In this document: positions 25,082 to 33,881 of the stretch, piece after piece
Numbering within the stretch: the stretch's first letter is position 1
Layout of the letters: every line of letters begins with the position of its first letter
Assembly: GCF_041262165.1 (NCBI RefSeq)
Contig: NZ_JBGCBY010000003.1
Coordinates: forward strand, 124,001 to 188,000
Direction of reading: 5' to 3'
Origin: Streptacidiphilus sp041262165
GTDB lineage: Bacteria > Actinomycetota > Actinomycetes > Streptomycetales > Streptomycetaceae
Length of the DNA: 64,000 nt
Notes under the pieces: generated by a model
Told to the model about the DNA's origin: nothing
Database searches by the model: none
What the model saw: the letters and a program-made list of their open reading frames with translations, nothing else
Translations under genes and position numbers: made by a program

Positions 25082-25980
25082 CAACGGCTGCCATCGCCAC
25101 ACCGGCACCCGGGAGAACCAAGGCGTTCCTGAGGCTCGTGATGATCGAGCACTCGGTCTTCGCGCTGCCCTTCGCCTACACCGCGGCGCTGACGGCGATG
25201 TTCCTCGACAACGGGCACGTCCACTGGCTGGAGCTGCTGCTGGTGACGCTCGCCATGGTCGGTCTGCGGACCTTCGCCATGGCCGCCAACCGGATCATCG
25301 ACCGCGAGATCGACGCCCGCAACCCGCGCACGGCAGGGCGCGAACTGGTCACCGGCGCGGTGTCGCTGCGCACGGCGTACGCGGGCTCCGCCGTCGCCCT
25401 GGTGGTCTTCCTGGCCGCGGCCGCGCTGCTCAACCCGCTGTGCCTGGCACTGGCGCCGGTCGCGGTGATCCCGATGGTGGTCTACCCGTACGGCAAGCGG
25501 TTCACCGACTTCCCGCAGGCCATCCTCGGCATCGCCCAGGCCATGGGCCCGATCGGCGCCTGGCTGGCGGTGACCGGAACCTGGTCCTGGGACGCGGTGG
25601 TGCTCGGCCTGGCCGTGGGCGTGTGGATCGGCGGCTTCGACCTGATCTACGCCTGCCAGGACGTCGCCGCCGACCGTGCCGACGGCGTGCGCTCCGTCCC
25701 CGCGCGCTTCGGCATCAACGGAGCCCTGTACGGCGCGCGCGCCGCGCACACGGTGACGGTGCTGCTGCTCGGCTGGTACGCGGTGCTCACCGACGCGGGC
25801 TGGGCCTTCTGGCTGGGCCTGGTCGTCGTCTGCTGCGCCTTCCTCTACGAGCACTCGATCGTCAAGCCCGGCGACCTGTCCCGGCTCAACCGGGCGTTCT
25901 TCCAGCTCAACAGTTTCGTCGGAGTCTCGCTGTTCGCCTTCGCGCTGCTCGACCTGGTGCTGCGCGGGCTGGGCGTCTGA
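25078..25980 (+). CDS. mqnP: UbiA-family prenyltransferase, menaquinone (futalosine) pathway
   Basis: The 300-residue integral membrane protein has two Asp-rich prenyl-diphosphate motifs: NRIIDREIDARN about residue 71 and YACQDVAADRADG about residue 192, with eight to nine hydrophobic helices. It attaches the polyprenyl tail to 1,4-dihydroxy-6-naphthoate at the membrane. Overlap with mqnL and the following UbiX gene place it in the pathway. A strong hairpin terminator follows 20 bp after the stop. Confidence 0.92.
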   Translation: MTTAAIATPAPGRTKAFLRLVMIEHSVFALPFAYTAALTAMFLDNGHVHWLELLLVTLAMVGLRTFAMAANRIIDREIDARNPRTAGRELVTGAVSLRTAYAGSAVALVVFLAAAALLNPLCLALAPVAVIPMVVYPYGKRFTDFPQAILGIAQAMGPIGAWLAVTGTWSWDAVVLGLAVGVWIGGFDLIYACQDVAADRADGVRSVPARFGINGALYGARAAHTVTVLLLGWYAVLTDAGWAFWLGLVVVCCAFLYEHSIVKPGDLSRLNRAFFQLNSFVGVSLFAFALLDLVLRGLGV

Positions 25981-26000
25981 CACCCTCCCGGGGATCCGCA

Positions 26001-26044
26001 AAGCCCCTGATATTCCCTCGAACGTGACGGAATATCAGGGGCTT
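26001..26044. terminator. Hairpin terminator after mqnLP
   Basis: A perfect 16-bp stem, AAGCCCCTGATATTCC with GGAATATCAGGGGCTT, and a 12-base loop. There is no U-tract, as is usual in streptomycetes. It separates mqnLP from mqnM and suggests mqnM has its own promoter. Confidence 0.85.
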
Positions 26045-26157
26045 CCGCTGCTTCTGACCACCGCACCCCTCCTACCACACCCACGGCCTCCGCACCGGCC
26101 TGCGCCTGCTCATCGACAGCTAACGACCTGGGGAGCGCCGCCGGTAGGGTCGGAGGG

Positions 26158-26838
26158 GTGGACGAAGGATCGGGAGTACGGCGGCCGTGGGTGCTCGGCG
26201 TGTCCGGGGCGTCGGGGACGCCGTACGCGGCGGCGGTGCTCCGCGGCCTGCTCGCCGCGGGCGAGGCCGTGGACCTGGTGGTGAGCCGGGCGGCGCGGCT
26301 GACCATCCTGGACGAGACCGGGATCGCGTTCCGGGACGCGCACTGGCGCGACGACCTCCGCGAGTGGCTGGAGCTGCCCCTCGATGCCGGTAAGCCCGAT
26401 GTGGAGCCGCTGGACGAGGTGCGGTACTGGTCGGCGGGGGATCTCGCGGCCGGTCCGTCCAGCGGCTCGTACCCCGCCAAGGGGATGCTGGTCGTCCCCT
26501 GCAGCACGGCCGCGGTGGCGGGGATCGCCCTCGGCCTGTCCAAGGACCTGCTGCAACGCGCCGCGAGTGTGACGCTCAAGGAGCGCCGCCGGCTCGTGGT
26601 CTGCGTCCGGGAGACCCCGCTGACCGGGCAGACGCTGCGTCAGCTGGTCGCGCTCGACGACGCCGGAGCCGTGGTGCTGCCCGCTTCGCCGGGCTTCTAC
26701 GCGGGCCTGGACAGCGCGCAGCAACTGGTGGACTTCGTCGCCGGACGGGTGCTGGACGCGGCCGGAGTCACCCATGATCTGTACCGGCGCTGGTCCGGCG
26801 AGCTCGGCGGAGGCGGCCGGGGCGAGGGGAGCGAGTGA
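26158..26838 (+). CDS. mqnM: UbiX-like flavin prenyltransferase, futalosine pathway
   Basis: The 226-residue protein has the FMN-binding start WVLGVSGASGTPYAAAVLRGL, then VVPCSTAAVAGIALGLSKDLLQRAASV, where LKERRRLVVCVRETPL holds the UbiX phosphate and prenyl site (RE-TP). The end, VLPASPGFYAGLDSAQQLVDFV, is also typical. It makes prenylated FMN, the cofactor for the UbiD-like MqnL. Start GTG at 26158 with GGAGG directly before it. Confidence 0.9.
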   Translation: MDEGSGVRRPWVLGVSGASGTPYAAAVLRGLLAAGEAVDLVVSRAARLTILDETGIAFRDAHWRDDLREWLELPLDAGKPDVEPLDEVRYWSAGDLAAGPSSGSYPAKGMLVVPCSTAAVAGIALGLSKDLLQRAASVTLKERRRLVVCVRETPLTGQTLRQLVALDDAGAVVLPASPGFYAGLDSAQQLVDFVAGRVLDAAGVTHDLYRRWSGELGGGGRGEGSE

Positions 26839-26955
26839 GGCAGCTCACTCCGACGGGGTATTGTCGTTGGGATGTCAGGGTCGACGGGGCGGGACTCTTC
26901 GATTCCGGATAATCTCGGCGAGTTGCCCAACGATCGGAAGGCGCGGGTTTCCAGC

Positions 26956-27432
26956 ATGGACGCGGTGGACAGACAGCTCATCCAGGCGCTGCGCGAGAAC
27001 GGCCGCGCCTCCTACGCCGAGCTGGGACGGCTCGTGGGCCTGTCCGGCCCTAGCGTCACCGACCGCATCAACCGCCTGGAACAGGCGGGCATCATCACCG
27101 GCTACCGGGCCACGGTCAACCCGGCCTCGCTGGGCCTGGGGGTGACCGCGCTGATCGGCCTTCAGTTGTCCGACGCCGCCGACCACGAGGACGTCGCGCA
27201 CCGGCTGCGGGATCTCACCGAGGTCGAGGACTGCTGGTTCATCGCCGGCGACGACTCGTACATGCTGAAGGTCCGGATGCCCGATGTGGACGGCCTGGAG
27301 TCGATCGTGAAGCGGCTGTCCGGAACCAAGGGCGTGGCCCGGACCCGGACGACGGTGGTGCTCTCCACCAAGTGGGAGAACCGGGCGACGGAGTTGCCCG
27401 AGACGGACGCTCTGACCGACCGGAAGGTGTAG
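26956..27432 (+). CDS. Lrp/AsnC-family transcriptional regulator
   Basis: The protein has 158 residues from the ATG at 26956, or 186 if it starts at the ATG at 26872. It opens with the AsnC helix-turn-helix MDAVDRQLIQALRENGRASY then LVGLSGPSVTDRINRLEQAG, followed by a RAM domain (VEDCWFIAGDDSYMLKVRMP). AsnC-family proteins bind DNA as octamers and sense amino acids. The downstream threonine dehydratase begins 5 bp after its stop, so amino-acid sensing is likely linked to that enzyme. Confidence 0.88.
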   Translation: MDAVDRQLIQALRENGRASYAELGRLVGLSGPSVTDRINRLEQAGIITGYRATVNPASLGLGVTALIGLQLSDAADHEDVAHRLRDLTEVEDCWFIAGDDSYMLKVRMPDVDGLESIVKRLSGTKGVARTRTTVVLSTKWENRATELPETDALTDRKV

Positions 27433-27437
27433 CCGCT

Positions 27438-28460
27438 GTGACCCTGGTGACCCTGGACGAGCTGCGGGACGCGCAGAAGCGCATCGCGGGCGTGGCGGTA
27501 CGGACGCCGCTGATGCCCTGCCCCTGGGCGGAGACCGGAGGGGCGACGCGAAGCGTCTCCGGCAAGGGTGGTGGTGGGCGACGGGAGGGCCACAAGACGC
27601 TGCATGTGAAGCCGGAGAGCCTGCAGCCGACCGGTTCCTTCAAGATCCGGGGCGCCTACAACCGGCTCTCCGTGCTGACGGACGAGGAGCGGGCGCGGGG
27701 CGTCGTCGCGCAGTCCAGCGGCAACCACGCCCAGGCCATCGCGTACGCCGCCCAGCGGCTGGGCATCCGGGCCGTCATCGTGATGCCGGACACCTCCCCG
27801 GCGGTGAAGGTCGACAACACCCGTTCCTTCGGCGCCGAGGTCATCCTCGTCCCCATGCACGAGCGCGACACCACCCCCGCCGACCTGGCCGCCGAGCACG
27901 GCTACGTCTGGGTACCCCCGTACGACGACCCCTGGATCATCGCCGGGCAGGGCACCGTCGGCCTGGAGATCGCCGAGGACGCGACCGCGCTGGACCTGGA
28001 CCTGCGTACGGTCCTGGTGCCGGTCAGCGGGGGCGGCCTGATCAGCGGTACCGCCGCCGCGCTCAAGTTGACCCTGCCGGGCGTGCGGGTCGTCGGCGTC
28101 GAGCCGGAGCTGGCGGGCGACGCCGCGGAGAGCTTCCGTAGCGGCGAGCGCAAGGTGTGGCCGTTCGAGGCGACGCACCGCACCATCGCGGACGGGCTGC
28201 GCACCAACTCGCTCGGCGTGCTGCCCTGGGAGCACGTCCAGGCGTTCGTGGACGACATCATCACCGTCAGCGAGGACGAGATCCGTTCGGCCGTGGCGGT
28301 GCTGGCCCGGCGCGGGCGGCTGGTCGCCGAACCCTCGGGCGCCGTCACCCTGGCGGCCTACCTGCACCACGGCGACGAGTTCGACGGGCGCAGCGTCGCG
28401 GCGGTGGTCAGCGGGGGGAACGTGGACCCGTCGCTGCTGGCGGAACTGCTCCGGATGTGA
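27438..28460 (+). CDS. Threonine ammonia-lyase (dehydratase), PLP fold type II
   Basis: The 340-residue protein has the PLP lysine motif GSFKIRGAYN, the SSGNHAQAIAYAA substrate loop, the glycine-rich PVSGGGLISG phosphate site and AEPSGAVTLAAYL near the end. It matches catabolic or short biosynthetic threonine/serine dehydratases without an ACT domain. An unusual Gly/Ser/Arg-rich insert (TRSVSGKGGGGRREG) precedes the Lys motif, near residue 36-52. It uses a GTG start directly behind the AsnC gene and so is probably in its operon. Confidence 0.9.
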   Translation: MTLVTLDELRDAQKRIAGVAVRTPLMPCPWAETGGATRSVSGKGGGGRREGHKTLHVKPESLQPTGSFKIRGAYNRLSVLTDEERARGVVAQSSGNHAQAIAYAAQRLGIRAVIVMPDTSPAVKVDNTRSFGAEVILVPMHERDTTPADLAAEHGYVWVPPYDDPWIIAGQGTVGLEIAEDATALDLDLRTVLVPVSGGGLISGTAAALKLTLPGVRVVGVEPELAGDAAESFRSGERKVWPFEATHRTIADGLRTNSLGVLPWEHVQAFVDDIITVSEDEIRSAVAVLARRGRLVAEPSGAVTLAAYLHHGDEFDGRSVAAVVSGGNVDPSLLAELLRM

Positions 28461-28541
28461 GCTGCGGCGCGTAGCGCCCCGGAGGGAGGGCGTAGGCTCG
28501 GTCAGGTTGTCGTGAAGCTGGTAGTGGAAGGGCTGAGGCGG

Positions 28542-29705
28542 ATGGACGCAGGACTCAAGCGGGAGCTGGAGGCGAAGGTCTACGCCGGGGAACGGCTGTC
28601 CCGCGAGGACGGCATCGCCCTGTACGAGACCGACGACCTGGCCTGGCTCGGCGGCCTCGCGCACTGGGTGCGGACGCAGAAGAACGGCGACGTCGTCCAC
28701 TTCAACGTCAACCGCCACCTCAACATGACCAACGTGTGCAACGCGTCCTGTGCGTACTGCTCGTTCCAGCGCAAGCCGGGCGAGAAGGACGCGTACACGA
28801 TGCGCATCGAGGAGGCCGTCCGGCTGGCCAAGGCGATGGAGAACGACCAGCTCACCGAGCTGCACATCGTGAACGGCCTGCACCCGACCCTGCCCTGGCG
28901 CTACTACCCCCGCTCGCTGCGGGAGTTGAAGGCGGCACTGCCCGACGTCGCGCTGAAGTGCTTCACCGCCACCGAGATCCACTGGTTCGAGAAGATCTCC
29001 GGCCTGTCCGCGAGCGAGATCCTGGACGAGCTGATCGACGCCGGCCTGGAGTCGCTGACCGGCGGCGGCGCGGAGATCTTCGACTGGGAGGTGCGCCAGC
29101 ACATCGTCGACCACGACACCCACTGGGAGGACTGGTCGCGGATTCACCGGCTGGCCCACTCCAAGGGTCTGAAGACCCCGTCGACCATGCTGTACGGGCA
29201 CATCGAGGAGCCCAGGCACCGGGTGGACCACGTGCTGCGGCTGCGCGAGCTCCAGGACGAGACCGGCGGTTTCCAGGTCTTCATCCCGCTGCGCTACCAG
29301 CACGACTTCCACGACTCCAAGGACGGCATCGTCCGCAACCGGCTGCAGGCCCGTACGACCATGGCCACCGGCGCGGACATGATCAAGACCTTCGCCGTGT
29401 CCCGGCTGCTGTTCGACAACGTGCCGCACGTCAAGGTCTTCTGGGTGATGCACGGCCTGGACGGCGCGCAGCTGATGCTCAACCACGGCGCGGACGACAT
29501 GGACGGCTCGGTCGTCGAATACAAGATCACGCACGACGCGGACGGCTTCGGCACTCCCAACAAGCTGAGCCGCGAGAACCTGCTCGACCTGATCCGCGAC
29601 GCGGGCTTCCGCCCGGTCGAGCGGAACACCCGCTACGAGATCATCCGCGAGTACGACGGTCCCGTCGCCGACCGCCGCGAGACCCCGCAGCTGATGCGTT
29701 TCTGA
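28542..29705 (+). CDS. mqnE: Aminofutalosine synthase, radical SAM
   Basis: The 387-residue protein has the radical SAM motif CNASCAYC (C66, C70, C73) in MTNVCNASCAYCSFQRKPGE, then HIVNGLHPTLPWRYY and LESLTGGGAEIF. These are the signatures of MqnE, which joins a SAM-derived adenosyl unit to 3-enolpyruvyl-benzoate, the first radical step of the futalosine pathway. The ATG at 28542 follows GGAAGGGCTGAGG. MqnA and MqnC, needed to complete the route, are not in this window. Confidence 0.95.
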   Translation: MDAGLKRELEAKVYAGERLSREDGIALYETDDLAWLGGLAHWVRTQKNGDVVHFNVNRHLNMTNVCNASCAYCSFQRKPGEKDAYTMRIEEAVRLAKAMENDQLTELHIVNGLHPTLPWRYYPRSLRELKAALPDVALKCFTATEIHWFEKISGLSASEILDELIDAGLESLTGGGAEIFDWEVRQHIVDHDTHWEDWSRIHRLAHSKGLKTPSTMLYGHIEEPRHRVDHVLRLRELQDETGGFQVFIPLRYQHDFHDSKDGIVRNRLQARTTMATGADMIKTFAVSRLLFDNVPHVKVFWVMHGLDGAQLMLNHGADDMDGSVVEYKITHDADGFGTPNKLSRENLLDLIRDAGFRPVERNTRYEIIREYDGPVADRRETPQLMRF

Positions 29706-29749
29706 TCACCCGAACAGGTTGTCGGAGAGACGGGCTATGGTCGGTGACC

Positions 29750-30274
29750 ATGGCCCTTCTCTTCACTCTGGACCCAGAGCTCACTCCCGAGCTCCGCGCC
29801 GAGCTCGTCGACCTCTGGACGGACGTCAGCAACGCGGGCGGCGCCGTCGGCTTCGTCCCTCCCGTCACCGCCGAGCGGGTACGCCCCACCGCCGACAAGC
29901 AGTTCGCGGGGGTGACCGAGGGGCCGGACCGGTTGATGGTGGCCCGCGACGACGCCGACGGACGGCTGGTGGCCTGCCTGTTCTTCGAGGACCAGCGCTT
30001 CGTGTTGATGGACCACTGGCAGCTGCTCAAGCGGGTCATGGTGCACCCGGGCTGCCAGGGCAAGGGGTACGGGGCCGAGCTGCTCGCCGAGGCCGAGCGG
30101 ACGGCGCGCGAGTGGGGTCTGTCCGGGCTCAAGCTGACCCTCCGCGGCGGCCGCAGCCTGGAGACCTTCTACGGCCGCAGCGGCTACAAGGAGGTCGGCC
30201 GGGTGCCCGGCGCGATCCGGGTCGCGCCGGGCGAGGAGTACGACGACGTGACGATGTGGCTCGACCTGCGCTGA
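29750..30274 (+). CDS. GNAT-family N-acetyltransferase
   Basis: The 174-residue protein has the acetyl-CoA site RVMVHPGCQGKGYGAELLAE (V-x-P-x-x-x-GKGYG) and the terminal LETFYGRSGYKEVGRVPG. The start ATG at 29750 is chosen because the N-terminus matches and upstream in-frame sequence is a shadow. The target amine is unknown. It follows mqnE by 44 bp and may share its transcript. Confidence 0.85.
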   Translation: MALLFTLDPELTPELRAELVDLWTDVSNAGGAVGFVPPVTAERVRPTADKQFAGVTEGPDRLMVARDDADGRLVACLFFEDQRFVLMDHWQLLKRVMVHPGCQGKGYGAELLAEAERTAREWGLSGLKLTLRGGRSLETFYGRSGYKEVGRVPGAIRVAPGEEYDDVTMWLDLR

Positions 30275-30311
30275 CCCGCCGCTGACCGGAGCCCTGTCGC
30301 TCCCCGGGTCG

Positions 30312-30995
30312 TTACCCGGACTGGTTCAGACCCTGCTGGTACCGCGGCTCCAGCTGCTTCTCGATCCGGCTCACATAGGCCTGTGTCTCGGGGAAGTTGG
30401 GCACGCCCCCGGCGTTGATCACCGCCGTCGGTCCCGCGTTGTACGCGGCGAGCGCGTTGGCGGTGGCGTCGCCCGGGACGTTCGCGGTCTGCTTGAAGAG
30501 GGAGCACATGTACTTCGCCTGGGCCGGTATCGCGTCGCCCGGGTCCCACACCGACGAGCTGCCGCTGTGGTCGTAGTCACCGCCCCACTCCGACCAGGTC
30601 GCGGGCGTGAACTGGGCGATGCCCTGGGCGTGTCCCGAGTCGGCCTGCGGGTTCCAGCCGCTCTCCGCGTCGAGCTGCGCCGCGAGCAGTGCCACCGTCA
30701 CCTGGCCGCAGGTGCTCGCCGCGCTGCTCACGACGGAGGCGTACTGGGCGGGGACCTTCAGCGGACCCTGCGTCCCCTGGTACACCAGCCAGGCGATGCC
30801 GGCCAGGACCGCGGCCACCAGCAGCGCGAGCACGGCCAGCAGCCGTCGGTGGAAGCGGCGGACGCGGCGGGGGCCGGCCCGGTAGAGGGTGGTCGATCCG
30901 GCGGCGGGGGCGGCAGGAGAGGCGAGGGCGGTGCTTTCGGCCTCGTCGGCGTCCACAGGCGTCCCTCCGTCGTACGGACCAGGCGATCCGATCAT
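30312..30995 (-). CDS. Membrane-anchored lytic transglycosylase
   Basis: The 227-residue protein has a basic cytosolic tail (YRAGPRRVRRFHRRLL), one membrane helix LLAVLALLVAAVLAGIAWLV and an extracellular SLT domain. The catalytic Glu lies in LDAESGWNPQADSGHAQGIA, followed by QFTPATW and the C-terminal ANALAAYNAGPTAV. It would cleave peptidoglycan at the MurNAc-GlcNAc bond. Convergent with the GNAT gene (38 bp). Confidence 0.88.
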   Translation of the reverse strand: MIGSPGPYDGGTPVDADEAESTALASPAAPAAGSTTLYRAGPRRVRRFHRRLLAVLALLVAAVLAGIAWLVYQGTQGPLKVPAQYASVVSSAASTCGQVTVALLAAQLDAESGWNPQADSGHAQGIAQFTPATWSEWGGDYDHSGSSSVWDPGDAIPAQAKYMCSLFKQTANVPGDATANALAAYNAGPTAVINAGGVPNFPETQAYVSRIEKQLEPRYQQGLNQSG

Positions 30996-31130
30996 CACCT
31001 GATTGTCGTCTATTCGCCCGGTTTGCAGACATGCGGGTCGGCTCCGGCCGACCTCGTTGAAGATCCGCCCCCGCACCGTGCTGTACTGGACGGGTCGTCC
31101 GGACTCGCTCGGGAAAGAGAAGACCGCGCC

Positions 31131-31472
31131 GTGAGCAGCAAGTCACACGCCACCCTCCGCTACACGTCCATGCGGTTCAGCCTCTTCGGCGCCTGCTTCG
31201 TGGTCGCCCTGGTGCTCGCCGACCTCGGCGTGCTCCCGACCACCGCCGGCGTGTCCGGGGTCTTCCTGCTGCTGATCCTCGCCGGGATCGTGTCCGCGCC
31301 GCTCAGCTACGTCCTGCTGAGCCGTCAGCGCGACGAGATGTCCGCGCAGATCAGCTCGGGCATCGAGCAGCGCAAGGCCAGGCCCGGGGGCGGCATGAAG
31401 CAGCGCATCGCGGCGCAGACCGCCGCCGAGGACGCCTTGGACGACGCGGTGCGCGCGGACCGGACCGCCTGA
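31131..31472 (+). CDS. DUF4229 small membrane protein
   Basis: The 113-residue protein has two helices, SLFGACFVVALVLADLGVL and GVFLLLILAGIVSAPLSYVLL, followed by the soluble tail LSRQRDEMSAQISSGIEQRK that is typical of DUF4229. The GTG start has GGGAAAGAGA upstream. Function unknown. The LacI gene begins 4 bp after its stop. Confidence 0.85.
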   Translation: MSSKSHATLRYTSMRFSLFGACFVVALVLADLGVLPTTAGVSGVFLLLILAGIVSAPLSYVLLSRQRDEMSAQISSGIEQRKARPGGGMKQRIAAQTAAEDALDDAVRADRTA

Positions 31473-31475
31473 GCG

Positions 31476-32477
31476 GTGGACCGCCCCACCGGGCGTGATG
31501 TCGCGCGCCTCGCCGGAGTCTCGCAGGCGACGGTCTCCCTGGTCTTCTCGGGCAGTGACACCGCCCGCGCCCGGGTCTCCAGCGCCACCCGCGACCGGGT
31601 CAGGGAGGCGGCCCGGCAGCTCGGTTACCAGCCGCAGGCGGCCGGACGCCAGCTCCGCCTCGGCCGTACCGGTCTGGTTCACCTCGCCGTCCCCAACATC
31701 CTCGGTCCCTTCTTCGCCCGGGTCCTCGACGGCGCGCAGAGTGCCGCGACCGAGCTCGGCCTCGCCGTCGTCTTCAGTTCGGGCTGGGACGGCGACGCCC
31801 TCGCCCGCGCCTGCAACTCACGCCAGTTCGACGGCCTGCTGCTGTGCTCCCCGGACGACAGCCAACTCGGCGAGCTGCCCGCGTCCACGCCCGTGGTCTT
31901 CCTGGACGCCGACCCGGCGCTGGTGGCCGGATCCCCCCTGCGCCGCACCCTGGAGCTGGATGTCTCGGGCGGCATGGCCTCTGCAGTGAGCCACCTGCGC
32001 GAGCTCGGGCACCGCCGGATCGGGCATCTTCGCTCCACGGACTCGGCCTACACCTTCCGCTCCCGCCAGGCGGGTTTCGAGCAGGCCGCGCGCAGTCTGG
32101 AGGTGCTGGAGGTCGGCGTCTCGATCAACGGCGGCCTGGAGGCGGCCCGCGCCGCCGCCCACCGGCTGCTGGCCGACGTCCCTCCGCAAGCGGTGGTCTG
32201 CGACGACGACGTGGTCGCCGCCGGGCTCTACCACGCGGCAGCGGACCTGGGCCTGCGCATCCCTGACGACCTCTCCGTCGTCGGCATCGACAACATCCTC
32301 GCCGCCTCGCTGCTCGCTCCCGCACTCACCACCGTGGACCTGCCAGGGGAGCACCTCGGCAGCGCCGGGGTGGGCCTGCTGGCGGAACTGGTGGCCGGCC
32401 GCACCCCGTCCGCCCCCGCTCCGCTGCCCACGACCCTCCTCGTGCGCGGCTCGACGCGGGCGGCGGATAGTCTGTAG
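31476..32477 (+). CDS. LacI-family transcriptional regulator
   Basis: The 333-residue protein has the LacI helix-turn-helix RDVARLAGVSQATVSLVFSG with the hinge helix (RQLGYQPQAAGRQLRLG), then a periplasmic-binding-like sugar sensor domain ending DDLSVVGIDNILAASLLAPA with LTTVDLP. It is expected to be a dimeric repressor controlled by a sugar, but no sugar genes are adjacent. GTG start, 4 bp from DUF4229. Confidence 0.92.
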   Translation: MDRPTGRDVARLAGVSQATVSLVFSGSDTARARVSSATRDRVREAARQLGYQPQAAGRQLRLGRTGLVHLAVPNILGPFFARVLDGAQSAATELGLAVVFSSGWDGDALARACNSRQFDGLLLCSPDDSQLGELPASTPVVFLDADPALVAGSPLRRTLELDVSGGMASAVSHLRELGHRRIGHLRSTDSAYTFRSRQAGFEQAARSLEVLEVGVSINGGLEAARAAAHRLLADVPPQAVVCDDDVVAAGLYHAAADLGLRIPDDLSVVGIDNILAASLLAPALTTVDLPGEHLGSAGVGLLAELVAGRTPSAPAPLPTTLLVRGSTRAADSL

Positions 32478-32480
32478 ACC

Positions 32481-32567
32481 GTGGACCCCAAGACCCGTAC
32501 CCGGATCGTCAGCGCCGCGCTGGCACTGCTGCTGCTCGCTGTCGTCATCGGCGCGCTGGTTCGCTGA
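32481..32567 (+). CDS. 28-residue single-helix membrane peptide
   Basis: A GTG begins 3 bp after the LacI stop and gives VDPKTRTRIVSAALALLLLA then VVIGALVR. A basic N-terminus is followed by one transmembrane helix, and the frame ends 7 bp before a strong terminator. The DPKTR start and single helix look like a conserved streptomycete micro-protein, but I have not checked this. No function known. Confidence 0.6.
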   Translation: MDPKTRTRIVSAALALLLLAVVIGALVR

Positions 32568-32574
32568 AGCCGGC

Positions 32575-32619
32575 ATGACTGAGGGGCCGTCCGGTGCGAC
32601 CGGACGGCCCCTCAGTCAT
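32575..32619. terminator. Strong hairpin terminator
   Basis: A perfect 21-bp stem beginning ATGACTGAGGGGCCGTCCGG and a 3-base GCG loop, between the 28-residue ORF and the serC stop. It can end transcription from both sides. Confidence 0.9.
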
Positions 32620-32661
32620 GCCCCTTCGGTCATGTCCCAGCGCAGCTCGAAGCCTCGCGGT

Positions 32662-33780
32662 TCAGAGTTTCTCGATGACGTAGTCGATGCACGCCGTCAG
32701 CGCCTCGACGTCCGCCGGGTCGATGGACGGGAACATCGCCACGCGCAGCTGGTTGCGGCCGAGCTTGCGGTAGGGCTCGGTGTCCACGATGCCGTTGGCG
32801 CGGAGCGTCTTGGCGACGGCCGCGGCGTCAATCGACTCGTCGAAGTCGATGGTGCCGATGACCTGCGAGCGCTCGGCCGGCTCGGCGACGAACGGGGTCG
32901 CGTACGAGGACTTCTCGGCCCAGGCGTAGAGCCGCGAGGAGGAGTCCGCCGTCCGCGCCACCGACCACGGCAGACCGCCGTTGCCGTTCAGCCACTCCAA
33001 CTGCTCGTTCAGCAGGAAGAGCGTGGCCAGCGCAGGGGTGTTGTACGTCTGGTCCTTCGACGAGTTGTCGATGGCCGTCGGCAGGTCGAAGAAGGTCGGG
33101 ATGTAGCGCCCGGACGCCGCGATCTCCGCCGCACGTGCCAGCGCGGCGGGCGAGAACACACCGATCCACAGGCCGCCGTCGGAGGCGAAGCACTTCTGCG
33201 GGGCGAAGTAGTAGACGTCGGTCTCGGTGACGTCGACGGGCAGGCCGCCCGCGCCGGAGGTCGCGTCCACCAGTACCAGCGACCCCTCGTCAGCCCCGGT
33301 CACGCGCTTGATCGGCATGGCGACACCGGTGGAGGTCTCGTTGTGCGTCAGCGCGTACACGTCGACGCCGGCCTCGGCGACGGGCACGGGGTGGGTCCCG
33401 GGGGCGGACTTGATCACGGACGGGTCCGCCAGCCAGGGGGCGGCCTTGGTGGAGGCCGCGAACTTGGACGAGAATTCGCCGAAGTTCAGGTGCTGGGACT
33501 TCTCCCGCACCAGGCCGAAGGCGGCGATGTCCCAGAAGGCGGTGGAGCCGCCGTTGCCGAGCACCACCTCATAGCCCTCGGGCAGGGAGAAGAGGCTGCT
33601 CACGCCCTCGCGCACGCGCCGAACCAGGTTCTTCACCGGGGCCTGGCGGTGGGAGGTGCCGAGCAGGGAGCTACCGGTCGCGGCGAGGGCGCTGAGCGCC
33701 TCGGGGCGAACCTTGGACGGACCTGCGCCGAAACGGCCGTCAGCGGGCCTGATGTCAGCGGGGATCTGGATCTCAGCCAC
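32662..33780 (-). CDS. serC: Phosphoserine aminotransferase
   Basis: The 372-residue protein begins (GTG) AEIQIPADIRPADGRFGAGP, with LGTSHRQAPVKNLV, VLGNGGSTAFWDIAAFGLV, LVDATSGAGGLPVDVTETDV and the PLP Lys in YYFAPQKCFASDGGLW. This is the mycobacterial/streptomycete type of SerC. It transaminates 3-phosphohydroxypyruvate to phosphoserine with glutamate. The gene is monocistronic in appearance. Confidence 0.95.
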   Translation of the reverse strand: MAEIQIPADIRPADGRFGAGPSKVRPEALSALAATGSSLLGTSHRQAPVKNLVRRVREGVSSLFSLPEGYEVVLGNGGSTAFWDIAAFGLVREKSQHLNFGEFSSKFAASTKAAPWLADPSVIKSAPGTHPVPVAEAGVDVYALTHNETSTGVAMPIKRVTGADEGSLVLVDATSGAGGLPVDVTETDVYYFAPQKCFASDGGLWIGVFSPAALARAAEIAASGRYIPTFFDLPTAIDNSSKDQTYNTPALATLFLLNEQLEWLNGNGGLPWSVARTADSSSRLYAWAEKSSYATPFVAEPAERSQVIGTIDFDESIDAAAVAKTLRANGIVDTEPYRKLGRNQLRVAMFPSIDPADVEALTACIDYVIEKL

Positions 33781-33881
33781 GGACGCAGCCTAGCGGCTGC
33801 GTCCCTCCCGCCTGCGGCTGGTCCGTCCAATGAGACACAAAGGAGTGACCGCCCATGCGTCGCACTTGATCAGCCATGCAC

